A DNA stretch of 64,000 nucleotides from Sphingopyxis sp. DBS4 (GTDB lineage: Bacteria > Pseudomonadota > Alphaproteobacteria > Sphingomonadales > Sphingomonadaceae): NCBI RefSeq assembly GCF_024628865.1, contig NZ_CP102384.1, positions 3,111,001 through 3,175,000 on the forward strand, written 5' to 3'. The notes beneath the pieces are model-generated. The model was not told where the DNA came from. It did no database searches and saw only the letters and a list, made by a program, of their open reading frames with translations. The position numbers and the translations under genes were made by a program. Positions 35,687 to 45,218 of this stretch are shown here, one piece after another; within the stretch, counting starts at the first letter, position 1; each line of letters begins with the position of its first letter.

Positions 35687-37354
35687 GTGACCGCGATCTC
35701 TTCCCGCATCATCGCTTTCGCCGATCACTGGCCGAAGCTTGTCGCCCTCGCGCTCGGTGCCGTGTCGGCGACCGGCTTCGCGCCGCTGAACCTCTGGCCG
35801 CTGACTTTGCTCGCCTTCGCAGGCTGGATGGCGCTCGTCGCGCGGAGCTCCAAAGGCCGGCGCGCGCTCGGCGTGGGCTGGGCGTTCGGGGTCGGGCATT
35901 TCACGATCGGGCTGAACTGGATCGCGACCGCTTTCACCTATCAGGCGGCGATGCCCGCATGGCTGGGGTGGGTCGCGGTGCTGCTGCTGTCGCTCTATCT
36001 CGCGGTGTATCCGGCGCTGGCGGCATGGGGGGCGTGGGCCGTCCAAAAGTTCGTCGCCCCCGCGCAGGCGGGGGCCGCTGGTGGATTGTCCAGTGCCGAT
36101 GACCCAAGGCCGATTGCGGCCCCTGCCTTCACGGGGGCGACGCTCTCCTTCATCCTCGCTTTCGCCGCGCTCTGGACGCTGACCGAGTGGCTGCGGAGTT
36201 GGATGTTCACGGGCTTTGCGTGGAATCCGCTGGGTGTCACCCTCGCACCGACGGAGGTTCTGCCGCTACTATCGAAATGGATCGGCACTTACGGGCTTTC
36301 GGGTTTTGCAATCTATCTTGCAGGAGAACTCATAACGTTCGCGCAGCTTCGCCGATCGAAGTCGGCGCCTAACGTAAAGCTATACACGACAACAATCGTC
36401 GTTCTTCTCGTCCTATTCGCTATCGCTCCGTGGGTTCGTCAGTCGGATCATCCTCTGGCCGAACGGGGCACCCCCATCACCGTCGTCCAGCCCAACGTCG
36501 GCCAGCAGGACAAATGGGAGGGCGGCAAGGCCGACGCCAATTTCGCCAAGCTCGCGCGACTGACCGCGCCGAAGGACGACACGCCGCGCCTGATCCTGTG
36601 GCCCGAGGCGGCGATTCCCGATTATCTGGAGACCGGCTATCCCGCCGTCTATTACGACCGCTCGCCCGCCGAGGCGCGCGGGCGGCTGACCGACCTGATG
36701 AACCCGAACGACGTGATGCTGCTCGGCGCGCTGAAACTCGAACTCGGACGCGACGGCAGCGTCGTCGGCGCGCGCAACGCGGTGATGACGATCCACGCCG
36801 ACGGCACGCTCGGCGCGCGCTATGACAAGGCGCACCTCGTCCCTTACGGCGAATATCTGCCGATGCGGCCGATCCTGTCGGCGATCGGGCTGTCGCGCCT
36901 TGCGCCGGGCGACGTGGATTTCTGGCCCGGCCCCGGCCCGCACACGCTCGATCTCGGCCGTTTCGGCCAGGTCGGGCTGCAGATCTGTTACGAGATCATC
37001 TTTTCGGGGCAGGTCGTCGACCGCACCCACCGCCCCGATTTCATCTTCAATCCCTCGAACGACGCCTGGTTCGGAGGCTGGGGTCCGCCGCAGCATCTGG
37101 CGCAGGCGCGGCTCCGCGCGATCGAGGAGGGGCTGCCCGTGATCCGCGCGACTCCGACGGGGATCAGCGCGGTGGTCGACGCCGACGGCCGCGTCCTCGA
37201 TTCGCTGCCGATGCACGCGGCCGGACGTATCGACACCTTCGTTCCCAGGGCCCACGCACCGACGCTCTTCGCACAATATGGCAATGTGCTGCCGGTCGGA
37301 TTTGCGCTGCTGCTGCTCGCGGCCGCCATTGCCTTTCGGCGGCGCGGACGCTAA
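35687..37354 (+). CDS. lnt: Apolipoprotein N-acyltransferase
   Basis: A 555-residue inner-membrane enzyme that N-acylates the first Cys of lipoproteins. Membrane helices fill residues 15-260. The nitrilase-like domain follows, with the catalytic triad region LILWPEAAIPDY (Glu), YDKAHLVPYGEYLP (Lys) and VGLQICYEIIF (Cys), then FIFNPSNDAWFG. GTG 35687 is preferred; the frame stays open to a TTG at 35651. At residues 123-153 the reading frame passes through an 89-bp palindromic repeat (36053-36141), giving a hydrophilic insert between membrane helices and making the protein about 30 residues longer than usual. Confidence 0.92.
   Translation: MTAISSRIIAFADHWPKLVALALGAVSATGFAPLNLWPLTLLAFAGWMALVARSSKGRRALGVGWAFGVGHFTIGLNWIATAFTYQAAMPAWLGWVAVLLLSLYLAVYPALAAWGAWAVQKFVAPAQAGAAGGLSSADDPRPIAAPAFTGATLSFILAFAALWTLTEWLRSWMFTGFAWNPLGVTLAPTEVLPLLSKWIGTYGLSGFAIYLAGELITFAQLRRSKSAPNVKLYTTTIVVLLVLFAIAPWVRQSDHPLAERGTPITVVQPNVGQQDKWEGGKADANFAKLARLTAPKDDTPRLILWPEAAIPDYLETGYPAVYYDRSPAEARGRLTDLMNPNDVMLLGALKLELGRDGSVVGARNAVMTIHADGTLGARYDKAHLVPYGEYLPMRPILSAIGLSRLAPGDVDFWPGPGPHTLDLGRFGQVGLQICYEIIFSGQVVDRTHRPDFIFNPSNDAWFGGWGPPQHLAQARLRAIEEGLPVIRATPTGISAVVDADGRVLDSLPMHAAGRIDTFVPRAHAPTLFAQYGNVLPVGFALLLLAAAIAFRRRGR
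36053..36141 (+). repeat. Palindromic element inside the lnt coding sequence
   Basis: 26-bp arms GTCGCCCCCGCGCAGGCGGG... and their complement (three mismatches) enclose a 37-base loop. The element belongs to the GCGAAGGCGGG repeat family, yet lies in frame in lnt, where it is read as VAPAQAGA ... APAFTGAT. Confidence 0.82.
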
Positions 37355-37367
37355 CAGCGGCGCGACA

Positions 37368-37408
37368 TAAAGCATCCTTTATATCGAATAACCCAAAAGG
37401 CCTCTTCC
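37368..37408 (+). promoter_or_regulatory. metK leader with small hairpin
   Basis: ATAAAG-CATC-CTTTAT (37377-37384 region) forms a 6-bp stem with a four-base loop about 20 bases before metK, followed by an A-rich strand. Alphaproteobacterial metK leaders can hold short SAM-sensing pseudoknots; I cannot match this to a known class. Confidence 0.25.
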
Positions 37409-38629
37409 ATGCGCAACAGCTTCCTCTTCACCTCCGAAAGCGTCTCCGAAGGCCATCCCGACAAGGTCGCCGACCAGATTTCGGATTCGATCGTCGATCT
37501 GTTCCTGTCGAAGGATCCCGAAGCGCGCGTCGCGTGCGAGACGCTGACCACGACGCAGCTCGTCGTGCTGGCGGGCGAAATCCGCTGCAAGGGCGTGTTC
37601 GAGGACGGTGAATGGGCGCCCGGCGCGCTCGACGAGATCGAGGCCACCGTCCGCCAGACGGTCAAGGAAATCGGTTACGAACAGGCGGGCTTCCACTGGA
37701 ATCAGTTCCGCTTCGAGAACAACCTCCACGGCCAGTCGGCGCATATCGCGCAGGGCGTCGACGAGAGCGCCGACAAGGACGAAGGCGCGGGCGACCAGGG
37801 CATCATGTTCGGCTATGCCTCCGACGAGACGCCCGACCTGATGCCCGCGACGCTCGATTACAGCCACAAGATCCTCGAGCGCATGGCGGCCGACCGCAAG
37901 GCGGGCATCGCGCCCTTCCTCGAACCCGATGCGAAGAGCCAGGTCACGCTGCGCTACGCCAATGAGCGCCCGGTCGAGGCGACCGCGATCGTCGTGTCGA
38001 CCCAGCACGCGCCGGGCTATTTCTTCCACAGCGGCGAAGGCGACGAGGCGAAATATCAGGAACTTCGCAAATATGTGCTCGGCGTGATCGCCGACGTGCT
38101 GCCCGCCGAGCTGCTGACCGCGAACACCGTCTATCACATCAACCCGACCGGGCGGTTCGAGATCGGCGGCCCCGACGGCGACGCCGGGCTGACCGGCCGC
38201 AAGATCATCGTCGACACCTATGGCGGCGCCAGCCCGCACGGCGGCGGCGCGTTCAGCGGCAAGGATCCGACCAAGGTCGACCGCTCGGCGGCCTATGTCA
38301 CGCGCTATCTCGCCAAGAATATCGTCGCCGCGGGGCTCGCGCGCCGCTGCACGATCCAGCTCAGCTACGCGATCGGCGTCGCCGAGCCGCTGTCGGTCTA
38401 TGTCGACCTGCACGGCACCGGCGCCGAGGGTGTGAGTGAAGCCGCGCTCGAACAGGCGCTGCCGCAGCTCGTCCGGCTGACGCCCAAGGGCATCCGCACC
38501 CACCTCGGCCTCAACAAGCCGATCTACAAGCAGACCGCCGCTTACGGCCATTTCGGCCGCACCGCGGACGGCGACGCCTTCCCGTGGGAGCGCACCGATC
38601 TGGTGGATGCGCTGCAGTTTCTGAAATAG
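37409..38629 (+). CDS. metK: S-adenosylmethionine synthetase
   Basis: A 406-residue enzyme that makes SAM from methionine and [23 protein letters not shown] at the N-terminus binds ATP and metal; [15 protein letters not shown] (about 129-143) and [19 protein letters not shown] (about 277-295) are the other two signatures. The protein is slightly longer than the roughly 385-residue E. coli form, as in other alphaproteobacteria. It lies 54 bp after lnt and 68 bp before trmB, with a repeat fragment in the second gap. Confidence 0.97.
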   Translation: MRNSFLFTSESVSEGHPDKVADQISDSIVDLFLSKDPEARVACETLTTTQLVVLAGEIRCKGVFEDGEWAPGALDEIEATVRQTVKEIGYEQAGFHWNQFRFENNLHGQSAHIAQGVDESADKDEGAGDQGIMFGYASDETPDLMPATLDYSHKILERMAADRKAGIAPFLEPDAKSQVTLRYANERPVEATAIVVSTQHAPGYFFHSGEGDEAKYQELRKYVLGVIADVLPAELLTANTVYHINPTGRFEIGGPDGDAGLTGRKIIVDTYGGASPHGGGAFSGKDPTKVDRSAAYVTRYLAKNIVAAGLARRCTIQLSYAIGVAEPLSVYVDLHGTGAEGVSEAALEQALPQLVRLTPKGIRTHLGLNKPIYKQTAAYGHFGRTADGDAFPWERTDLVDALQFLK

Positions 38630-38648
38630 GGAATCGCCCGACAAGAAG

Positions 38649-38673
38649 CGCGGCTCCCGCCTTCGCGGGGGCG
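38649..38673. repeat. Repeat fragment between metK and trmB
   Basis: GCTCCCGCCTTCGCGGGGGCG is a single-arm palindrome (CCCGC-CTTC-GCGGG) of the same family as the other intergenic repeats. Confidence 0.6.
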
Positions 38674-38697
38674 ACGATATGATATAGGGCGCGCGCC

Positions 38698-39429
38698 ATG
38701 ACAGCTTATAAATCGGGCGATCCGACCACCCTCAACCGCCTCTATGGCCGCGCCAAGGGCAAGCCCCTGCGCGCGGGCCAGCAGGATCTGGTCGACAATC
38801 TGTTGCCGCAGATCGCGGTTCCGGCCGAGGGGCCGGTCACCGCCGAATTACTGTTCGGCTATGACCGCCCCCTGCACTTCGAGATCGGTTTCGGTGGCGG
38901 CGAACATATGGCGGCACGCGCCGACATGCTGCCCGACCATGGCTTCATCGGCGCCGAACCCTTCGTCAACGGCGTCGCCCAGGCGCTCGTCCACGTCTCG
39001 GGCGACCCGCATCTCGCCGAAAAGGGCGGCGCGCGCCTGCCGCTCGCCAATGTCCGTATCCACCATGGCGACGCGCTCGAAGTGCTGCGCCGCATAGACG
39101 ATGGCGCGCTGAGCTTCGCCTATCTGCTGCACCCCGACCCCTGGCCCAAAGCCCGCCACGCGAAGCGGCGGATGATGAACGACGGCCCGATCGATCTGAT
39201 CGCCGCGAAGCTGAAGCCCGGCGGCGAGTTCCGCTTCGGCACCGACCATCCCGTCTATCTCGCCCACGCGCTGATGATGATGCGGCGCCATCGTCACCAG
39301 TTCGAATGGCTGGCGCAGGAATCGAAGGATTTCCTCGTTCGCCCCGGCGGCTGGCCCGAAACCCGCTATGAAGCCAAGGCGCGCGCACAGGGCCACGAGG
39401 TGTGGTATTTTCGCTGGAGGCGTATATAG
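38698..39429 (+). CDS. trmB: tRNA (guanine-N7-)-methyltransferase
   Basis: A 243-residue SAM-dependent enzyme that methylates G46 of tRNA. The SAM loop is LHFEIGFGGGEHMAARA (about 60-76). The catalytic segment HPDPWPKARHAKRRM (about 143-157) and FRFGTDHPVYLAHAL complete the TrmB signature. It directly follows metK, its cofactor source. It is the last conserved gene before the integrase, so its 3' end is the left flank of the catabolic island. Confidence 0.95.
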   Translation: MTAYKSGDPTTLNRLYGRAKGKPLRAGQQDLVDNLLPQIAVPAEGPVTAELLFGYDRPLHFEIGFGGGEHMAARADMLPDHGFIGAEPFVNGVAQALVHVSGDPHLAEKGGARLPLANVRIHHGDALEVLRRIDDGALSFAYLLHPDPWPKARHAKRRMMNDGPIDLIAAKLKPGGEFRFGTDHPVYLAHALMMMRRHRHQFEWLAQESKDFLVRPGGWPETRYEAKARAQGHEVWYFRWRRI

Positions 39430-39449
39430 GAGTGCTATAGGGTTGAAAA

Positions 39450-39467
39450 GGCTAGTTTTTTATAGCC
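39450..39467 (+). terminator. Weak hairpin after trmB, possible terminator or attachment region
   Basis: GGCTA and TAGCC pair across a T-rich loop 20 bases after the trmB stop. AT-rich repeats GTGCTATAG and CCTATGCTAT flank it. It lies exactly at the boundary between housekeeping DNA and the integrase. Confidence 0.35.
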
Positions 39468-39561
39468 ACTCCCTATGCTATCTTTTCCCCAATTACGCGG
39501 CAATTTCCGCCACGGTGATTGCCGGGTGATTGCTGGAAACGCCGTATTGGGAGACCAATTT

Positions 39562-40788
39562 ATGGCAAGCGGAAAGATCACAAAACGGTCGGTCGATGCT
39601 CTCATTTCGAGCGGGCAACATGACATTCTTTGGGATGATAGCATAAAGGGTTTTGGCGCAAAGCGAACCAAAGCTGGCGCCGTGTCTTACGTGTTGCAAT
39701 TCCGAATGGGCGGTCGCGAATCTAAGACGCGTCGCTACACGATAGGCAGCCATGGCTCGCCATGGACGCCAGCCACCGCCAGAGCCGAAGCGGAGCGACT
39801 GGCTATTCTGATCGCCCAGGGAATCGATCCAGGCGAAGCAGAGCGGCAACGACGGCGAGAGTCGGTCGATCTAGCCTTCGATAATTACTCTGATCGCTTC
39901 GCTGAGGCCTGCGTTGGAGAAGGCTGGAGGCGCCTCGTCAAGCGCAGCCTCGAGCTGCATGTAAAGCCGGTCTTGGGATCAAAGCCCCTTCCCAATCTTA
40001 CGCGAATCGACATCGTTGCCGTCTTCGACCGCATGCCGCGCGCGCAGATCGCAAATATCCGTAACGTCTTCGCTGTTTTGCGCCGCCTTTTGCGCTGGGC
40101 CGTCAGCCGGGGAGATATCGATCGGAGTCCGATGGAAGGCATGGAAACCCCGCCCCCGGTCAAACCTCGCGATCGCTGGCTTTCAGACGAGGAGCTTGGC
40201 CGCATCTGGATGGCGGCGCCAAACACGCATTCCTGTTTCGGACCCATCATCCGCCTTCTGATCGTCACCGGTCAGCGACGAGAGGAGGTTTCGTCGCTGC
40301 GTTGGGAGGAACTCAACCGTAAAGATCTCCTATGGACCCTGCCCGGCGAACGGGCAAAGAATGGCGAGCCCAACCGAATTCCGCTCAACGAACTTGCAGT
40401 TGCGATCCTCGACGAGGTTGCCGGGTCGGCTATCTGGCCGCGTAGCGGCAGGATGTTCACGACCTCCAGGGGCGGAAGGTTCACCGGATATAGCAAAGGC
40501 AAGATCAAGCTCGACCTGCTTATGTCGCAAGACGGCCGCGAACCGTTACCGGACTGGCGACTGCATGACTTGAGACGAACTCTTGCAACCGGGTTTCAAC
40601 GGCTAGGCGTTCGATTTGAAGTGACCGAAGCTGTGCTCAATCACGTCGGAGGTTCCCGCGCGGGCGTCGCCGGTATCTACCAGCGCCACGACTGGAAGGA
40701 CGAGAAGCGCGAAGCAATGAAGAGTTGGAACGATCATCTGGCGGCGATCATTCGTTTGGCGAATATGGCGCGTGATCGCGCATGGTAA
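39562..40788 (+). CDS. Tyrosine recombinase (integrase, DUF4102/P4 type)
   Basis: A 408-residue site-specific recombinase. The N-terminal DUF4102 arm-binding domain reads WDDSIKGFGAKRTKAGAVSY. The catalytic residues are complete: Arg in VTGQRREEVSSLRW (about 239), His-x-x-Arg in LHDLRRTLATGF (about 335-338), His in VLNHVGGSRAGV (about 361) and Tyr in GIYQRHDW (about 374). Such integrases mobilise genomic islands, normally at tRNA 3' ends; here the neighbour is the trmB gene and no tRNA is adjacent. ATG 39562 is chosen by the domain start. It marks the left edge of the aromatic-catabolism island. Confidence 0.92.
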   Translation: MASGKITKRSVDALISSGQHDILWDDSIKGFGAKRTKAGAVSYVLQFRMGGRESKTRRYTIGSHGSPWTPATARAEAERLAILIAQGIDPGEAERQRRRESVDLAFDNYSDRFAEACVGEGWRRLVKRSLELHVKPVLGSKPLPNLTRIDIVAVFDRMPRAQIANIRNVFAVLRRLLRWAVSRGDIDRSPMEGMETPPPVKPRDRWLSDEELGRIWMAAPNTHSCFGPIIRLLIVTGQRREEVSSLRWEELNRKDLLWTLPGERAKNGEPNRIPLNELAVAILDEVAGSAIWPRSGRMFTTSRGGRFTGYSKGKIKLDLLMSQDGREPLPDWRLHDLRRTLATGFQRLGVRFEVTEAVLNHVGGSRAGVAGIYQRHDWKDEKREAMKSWNDHLAAIIRLANMARDRAW

Positions 40789-40979
40789 GCGCTTATAAAA
40801 AGACTTGCTGTCCACGATCGATTGCGCCGAACAAAATATGCAGAGTGAATCTGTCGATTTCCGTTGCGAACAGCTCTTGCAGCCGGATCCGTTCGCCAAC
40901 GACTGACTCTTGCGTTCTTGCTGAATCAAGGGGGATATTCGCGGCGTGCGTAGCAGCGCCAAAGTTGGAGACAATTCGA

Positions 40980-41633
40980 GTGAACAAGAAGGATGAAATT
41001 TACGATCTTCTCGTTAGCCGAATGGTTGGCGCGCAATATAATTTTGGCCAGCGGCTGTCGGTCAAGGATCTTGTGAGCGATACCGGAGCGAGCCGCCAGC
41101 CGATCATGGCCGCGCTCAACCGTTTGAGTTCGGAAGGATTTGTTCGCATAATTCCGCAGGTCGGTTGCGAGGTGATAAATCCAAGCTATGACCAGATCGC
41201 AGATTTCTATATCATGTTTGAAAGGCTCGAGGGACTGCTGACGGAACTGGCGGCAGCGCGTCGGACCGATTCGCAAACGCGCGATTTGCGCGCGCTGCAA
41301 GCACGTATTCTCACGATCGACTTTGACGAGCCGCGCAGCGCGGTAATTTATTGCGAACTCAACCGTGCCTTCCATCAGCTCATCCACGATATGGCTCAGT
41401 CGCCCTTTCTCGACGCGCGGCAGAACAGCAATTTTGACATGTCTGATTTCTTCATCAACCAAGCCGGTGGTTTCAATCATTTCATGGCCGATACCGCACG
41501 TGAACATGATGAAATCATTGAGGCGATCGCTTCCAAATCTCCTGCCCGCGCGCGCGGGCTGGCAGAATCACACATCGGCGCGGTCGCCTCGTCGGCGTTG
41601 GCGGGCCTGCGAAAACATCGCGCCGCCGCCTAA
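40980..41633 (+). CDS. GntR-family transcriptional regulator (FCD type)
   Basis: A 217-residue regulator. The winged helix is at residues 5-70 (YDLLVSRMVGAQYNFGQRLS, then VSDTGASRQPIMAALNRLSSEGFV). It is followed by an all-helical FCD-like effector domain with metal-site His residues in YCELNRAFHQLIHDMAQSPF and AREHDEIIEAIA. GTG 40980 has GGAG eight bases upstream and suits the family length. FCD regulators commonly control sugar-acid or aromatic-acid genes. It is the first island gene after the integrase; the target may be the CoA-transferase or the operons further right. Confidence 0.88.
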   Translation: MNKKDEIYDLLVSRMVGAQYNFGQRLSVKDLVSDTGASRQPIMAALNRLSSEGFVRIIPQVGCEVINPSYDQIADFYIMFERLEGLLTELAAARRTDSQTRDLRALQARILTIDFDEPRSAVIYCELNRAFHQLIHDMAQSPFLDARQNSNFDMSDFFINQAGGFNHFMADTAREHDEIIEAIASKSPARARGLAESHIGAVASSALAGLRKHRAAA

Positions 41634-41707
41634 CTAATATTCATGAGAGCATGGTGAGGAAGGGCATGATCGGAGGCTCCATCGTCGCTCGGTGCGGTCG
41701 ATGAGGA

Positions 41708-42913
41708 TCACCCTATTACTCCTCTTGTCTTTAGCCCCACTACTTCTAAGTCGCCCAGTCCGAGCTCTCTCCGCAGAACGGAATCAGTATTCTCGCCCAA
41801 GAGCGGTGGTGGTGTGGAGGCAACCGCGCGCTCGCCATCGACTTTGATGGGGCTGGCTATGCCTGGAAGATCACCCAATTCCTTGTGGTTGAGCGAAATC
41901 TTCATTCCACGGTGCAGAACATGAGCGTCCTTAAAGACGTCCGAAATTTCATTGATCGGACCAGCCGGGACATCGGCGGCGTCGAGCCGTTCTATCCATG
42001 AAGCTGCGCCCGCGCCTACAAAGATCGGCGCCAACTCATCTTCCAGCGCCTGTTTGTTTCCGGCCCGCGAACCATTGGTGCCAAAGCGTGGGTCGTCAGC
42101 AAGGTCACTCCGCCCAATTGCGTCGCACAGCCGACGAAACTGAGAGTCGTTCCCGATTGCGAGATTGATCCCGCGGTCGGCTGTCGGGAAAGACTGGTAT
42201 GGCACGATGTTGGGGTGAGCGTTGCCATAACGGGGCGGATTCTCCCCCGTGGCGAAAAAGTTAAAGGCTTGATTTGCAAGGGTGGCAACGGTGACATCGA
42301 GCAACGACACGTCGAGATGAGCGCCCTCGCCGGTATTTCCCCGCCGGACAAGAGCTGCCAGGATCGCGATCGCCGAGTAGAGACCCGTCATGATGTCAGA
42401 CAGGGCAACGCCCGTCTTCATCGGGCCACTTTCCTGCGAACCCGTGACGCTCATTAATCCGCCCATGCCCTGCGCGATAAAATCATAACCGGGCCGGCCG
42501 CTATAGGGGCCGTCTTGGCCAAAGCCCGTCACGGAACAATAGACCAGGGCCGGGTTGGCCTCTCGCAGCCTCGCAGCGTCGAGCCCGTAGCGCTTGAGCG
42601 TCCCGACTTTGAAATTCTCAACGACAACGTCGCAACCGGCCGCCAAATCTCGAATAATCTGCTGTCCCTCGGCGTCGGTGAAATCGACGGCAATCGCTTC
42701 CTTTCCCCGATTTGCGCACAGATAATAGGCAGACGTTGCCTCTCCGCCGGCATAAAGCCAAGGCGGCCCCCAACGACGCGTGTCGTCCCCTTCGAGCGGG
42801 CGTTCGACCTTGATAACTGTGGCGCCCAAATCGGCCATGAGCTGCGTTGCCCAAGGTCCAGCAAGGACCCGACTGAGGTCAAGAATCCGAATTCCTTCTA
42901 ACATTCGGGTCAT
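41708..42913 (-). CDS. CaiB/BaiF (class III) CoA-transferase
   Basis: A 401-residue class III CoA-transferase that moves CoA between carboxylic acids. ILDLSRVLAGPWATQLMADL at the start, DVVVENFKVGTLKRYGL and the catalytic region GRPGYDFIAQGMGGLMSVTG, with its Asp near residue 164, are all present. MRRG-type linkers and ALVRRGNTGEGAHLDVSLLD complete the fold. The substrate is unknown; within an aromatic island, activation of an aryl acid or of a ring-cleavage product is possible. It faces the EamA transporter across a 175-bp divergent gap. Confidence 0.92.
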   Translation of the reverse strand: MTRMLEGIRILDLSRVLAGPWATQLMADLGATVIKVERPLEGDDTRRWGPPWLYAGGEATSAYYLCANRGKEAIAVDFTDAEGQQIIRDLAAGCDVVVENFKVGTLKRYGLDAARLREANPALVYCSVTGFGQDGPYSGRPGYDFIAQGMGGLMSVTGSQESGPMKTGVALSDIMTGLYSAIAILAALVRRGNTGEGAHLDVSLLDVTVATLANQAFNFFATGENPPRYGNAHPNIVPYQSFPTADRGINLAIGNDSQFRRLCDAIGRSDLADDPRFGTNGSRAGNKQALEDELAPIFVGAGAASWIERLDAADVPAGPINEISDVFKDAHVLHRGMKISLNHKELGDLPGIASPIKVDGERAVASTPPPLLGENTDSVLRRELGLGDLEVVGLKTRGVIG

Positions 42914-43088
42914 GGTGCCCCTCCAGCGAGCGCCACCTTATGCGCTTCCTTATTGCATTTAGAAAAATGTGATGCACTATGTGCAACGCGATGACGCAGA
43001 TCGGATCATGGTTCAAGCCAAATTTTGCGAGCCAGAAGAAGCGCAGGGCGGCGCACCAGATCGGCAAACTGACCAAAAGGGGCATCCA

Positions 43089-44057
43089 TTGACGCATCGA
43101 TTTCCAATATTTCAGCGAGCCTGGGGTTCTGCTGGCTTATTGCTTTGTGCAGCCTCGCTTTTTTGGGCCCTCAACCCCATTGTTGCGCGCGCAGTTCACC
43201 ACCTCGTTACCCCCCTCGGCATGGCCTTTTGGCGATGGGTCGTAGCAATGGGGGTAGGCTTACTTTTCGCTTGGCCGCATCTTGTCGCGGATCGTCGCGC
43301 AATTCTGCAGAATTGGAAAATGCTGTCGTTTCTCGGAACGCTTGGGATCGGAGCGTTCGCCCTCGTGGTTTATTGGGGCCTTCAATATACAACGGCGACG
43401 AATAACCTGATGATGCAGGGCGCCATGCCTTCGATGATACTCCTGCTTTCGACAGTGATCTTTCGAGACCGAATTACGATCGGTCAGTTGGCAGGCACGC
43501 TCGTATCACTGGCCGGTTTGCTCGTCATCGTCGCGCAAGGAAGCCTAGCCAATATTCTGGCCATGACGTTCAACCGCGGAGATGCCGCCGCCCTTTTCGG
43601 CGTTTTTCTCTACTCGCTCTACTCGACCCTTTTGCGGAAGAAACCCGCCATACATCAGCTCAGCTTTCTCGTAACGCTGTTCGCGGTCGGGGCCGCAAGC
43701 ATTGCCATCCCGTATCTTCTGGAGATTGCGCACGGCCATTATATGGCGGCGAGGATTGAGGTTCCGCTCGCCATCCTTTATGTCGGAATTTTCCCTTCGC
43801 TCCTTGCATATTTCTTTTTCAACCGTTCAGTGGATTTGATCGGTGTCGCTCGCGCGAGTATCTATATGAATCTGCCCCCAGTCTTTGGGGTTGCGCTTGC
43901 AATTCTCCTGCTTGGAGAACATCTCGCTCCCTTTCACATTGCGGGCGCGGCACTTGTCGGTGCAGGGGTGTTCATGGCGACACGCCGCGAGGACGAGCCG
44001 CCAGCAGCAGGCCGCGTCGAAACTGTGGCCGTCGAGGCTGCATCCTCGCCGCGCTAA
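43089..44057 (+). CDS. EamA/DMT-superfamily transporter
   Basis: A 322-residue membrane protein with ten hydrophobic segments in two EamA repeats. The first begins LLLCAASLFWALNPIVARAV; the second contains AILYVGIFPSLLAYFFFN and ends LLLGEHLAPFHIAGAALVGAGV. The superfamily exports or imports small organic solutes. TTG 43089 with AAAAGGGGC upstream gives the normal length; ATG 42969 would add 40 hydrophilic residues. The gene is transcribed away from the CoA-transferase. In the island it may carry an aromatic acid; the direction cannot be inferred. Confidence 0.82.
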   Translation: MTHRFPIFQRAWGSAGLLLCAASLFWALNPIVARAVHHLVTPLGMAFWRWVVAMGVGLLFAWPHLVADRRAILQNWKMLSFLGTLGIGAFALVVYWGLQYTTATNNLMMQGAMPSMILLLSTVIFRDRITIGQLAGTLVSLAGLLVIVAQGSLANILAMTFNRGDAAALFGVFLYSLYSTLLRKKPAIHQLSFLVTLFAVGAASIAIPYLLEIAHGHYMAARIEVPLAILYVGIFPSLLAYFFFNRSVDLIGVARASIYMNLPPVFGVALAILLLGEHLAPFHIAGAALVGAGVFMATRREDEPPAAGRVETVAVEAASSPR

Positions 44058-44169
44058 TTTTCACGTTCGATTTGCCGGCGGACACTGGCACACGGCAGGA
44101 GAGCGGATACGCGCGAATGGCTGGCAACAGGGCGCAATCTGCCATTGCATAGGAATGCCGCGCGGGCAG

Positions 44170-44177
44170 TTGCACAA
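44170..44177. promoter_or_regulatory. TTGCACAA site upstream of the IclR gene
   Basis: The same octamer found in the divergent catabolic promoter at 55257-55336. It lies in the 240-bp gap before the IclR regulator and may serve autoregulation. Confidence 0.35.
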
Positions 44178-44333
44178 GAAACGACTTTGCATCTTGAGAT
44201 ATGAATTGTATCTGTTGTTGCTTCCTAGAACCCTCGTATCCCTGCAAAAGGGACAAAATAAGAGAATGGAAGAAGTTTGGAACGTCAGGCAAAAAGCGTG
44301 AGAGTGACAGAGCTTGAAGACGATCACTCCGAT

Positions 44334-45146
44334 ATGTCCGCCTCTTCCAAATCGCCGCGCGATGTTGCGCAAAAGCCTCGCAAGAGTATCCAGTCGGTAG
44401 AGACTGGGGTCCGCGTGCTCGAAGCGCTGATATCTTGTCCCGGCGGCTGCGCACCCCTTCGCGATATCGCCGCGGGAGCCGAGATGTCGCGCAGCCAGGC
44501 GCACCGATATCTCCAGGCCTACATTAATACTGGGCTGGTCCAGCAGGAGCCTGCGGACGGTCGCTATTCTCTCGGTCCAACCGCCCTCAAGATCGGACTC
44601 TCGGCCTTGTCGAGGCTCGACGTTATTCGCATCACCACCGCCTATCTGCGGCAGCTTGCGGATGATCTCGAGACCACTGGTCTGCTCTCGATATGGGGTG
44701 ACTATGGGCCGACGATCATCCGTTGGCTCGATGGCGGCGTTCCAATTGCGACGTCTTTGCACGTCGGATCGGTCCTTCCCATTCAGCATTCGTCTGCAGG
44801 GCTAGTTTTCATGGCTTTCCAGCCACTCCCTGCCTATAAGCGGCTGCTTGAACGTGAGCGCGCTGCGCGGACGTCCATCGATGAAATCGAGCTGCAAGCT
44901 ATGCTGACGGAGATCCGGAGGCAAGGCTACGCCAAGGTGGACGGCCAAGTGGTACCGGGGCTCGCTGCCATTTCAGTCCCGGTATTCGACATGCAGGAAA
45001 AGCTGATCGCGGTGATTGGCGTACTTGGCCGGATGACCGACGAAAAATTCTTTTGCCAGAGCAATATCGACAAAGTCCAGGCCGCCGCTCTCAAAGCCAG
45101 CAACGCAATGGGCTGGCAGCCGGAGGAGATGCGTGGGGATTCCTGA
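44334..45146 (+). CDS. IclR-family transcriptional regulator
   Basis: A 270-residue regulator. The winged helix is in residues 18-75 (IQSVETGVRVLEALI, IAAGAEMSRSQAHRYLQAY). The effector domain has IRWLDGGVPIATSLHVGSVL, LPIQHSSAGLVFMAF and VPGLAAISVPVFDM. Many IclR proteins act as activators or repressors of aromatic pathways (PcaR, PobR, MhpR types). ATG 44334 is a conservative start; GTG 44298 and TTG 44277 are open in the same frame. It is the only IclR gene in the island and the best candidate for the ATTGTGCAAT-like sites seen further right. Confidence 0.88.
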   Translation: MSASSKSPRDVAQKPRKSIQSVETGVRVLEALISCPGGCAPLRDIAAGAEMSRSQAHRYLQAYINTGLVQQEPADGRYSLGPTALKIGLSALSRLDVIRITTAYLRQLADDLETTGLLSIWGDYGPTIIRWLDGGVPIATSLHVGSVLPIQHSSAGLVFMAFQPLPAYKRLLERERAARTSIDEIELQAMLTEIRRQGYAKVDGQVVPGLAAISVPVFDMQEKLIAVIGVLGRMTDEKFFCQSNIDKVQAAALKASNAMGWQPEEMRGDS

Positions 45147-45218
45147 CCCGCTTGGTGCGATCGCCATAAACGGGAGCCTCCCGGGCGCTGGCATGCGAGG
45201 GGATTTCGGGGGCAGGAC

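Noticed and set aside
39430..45000. Prophage
   Set aside because: An integrase alone is present; no capsid, terminase, portal or lysis genes follow, only catabolic and regulatory genes.
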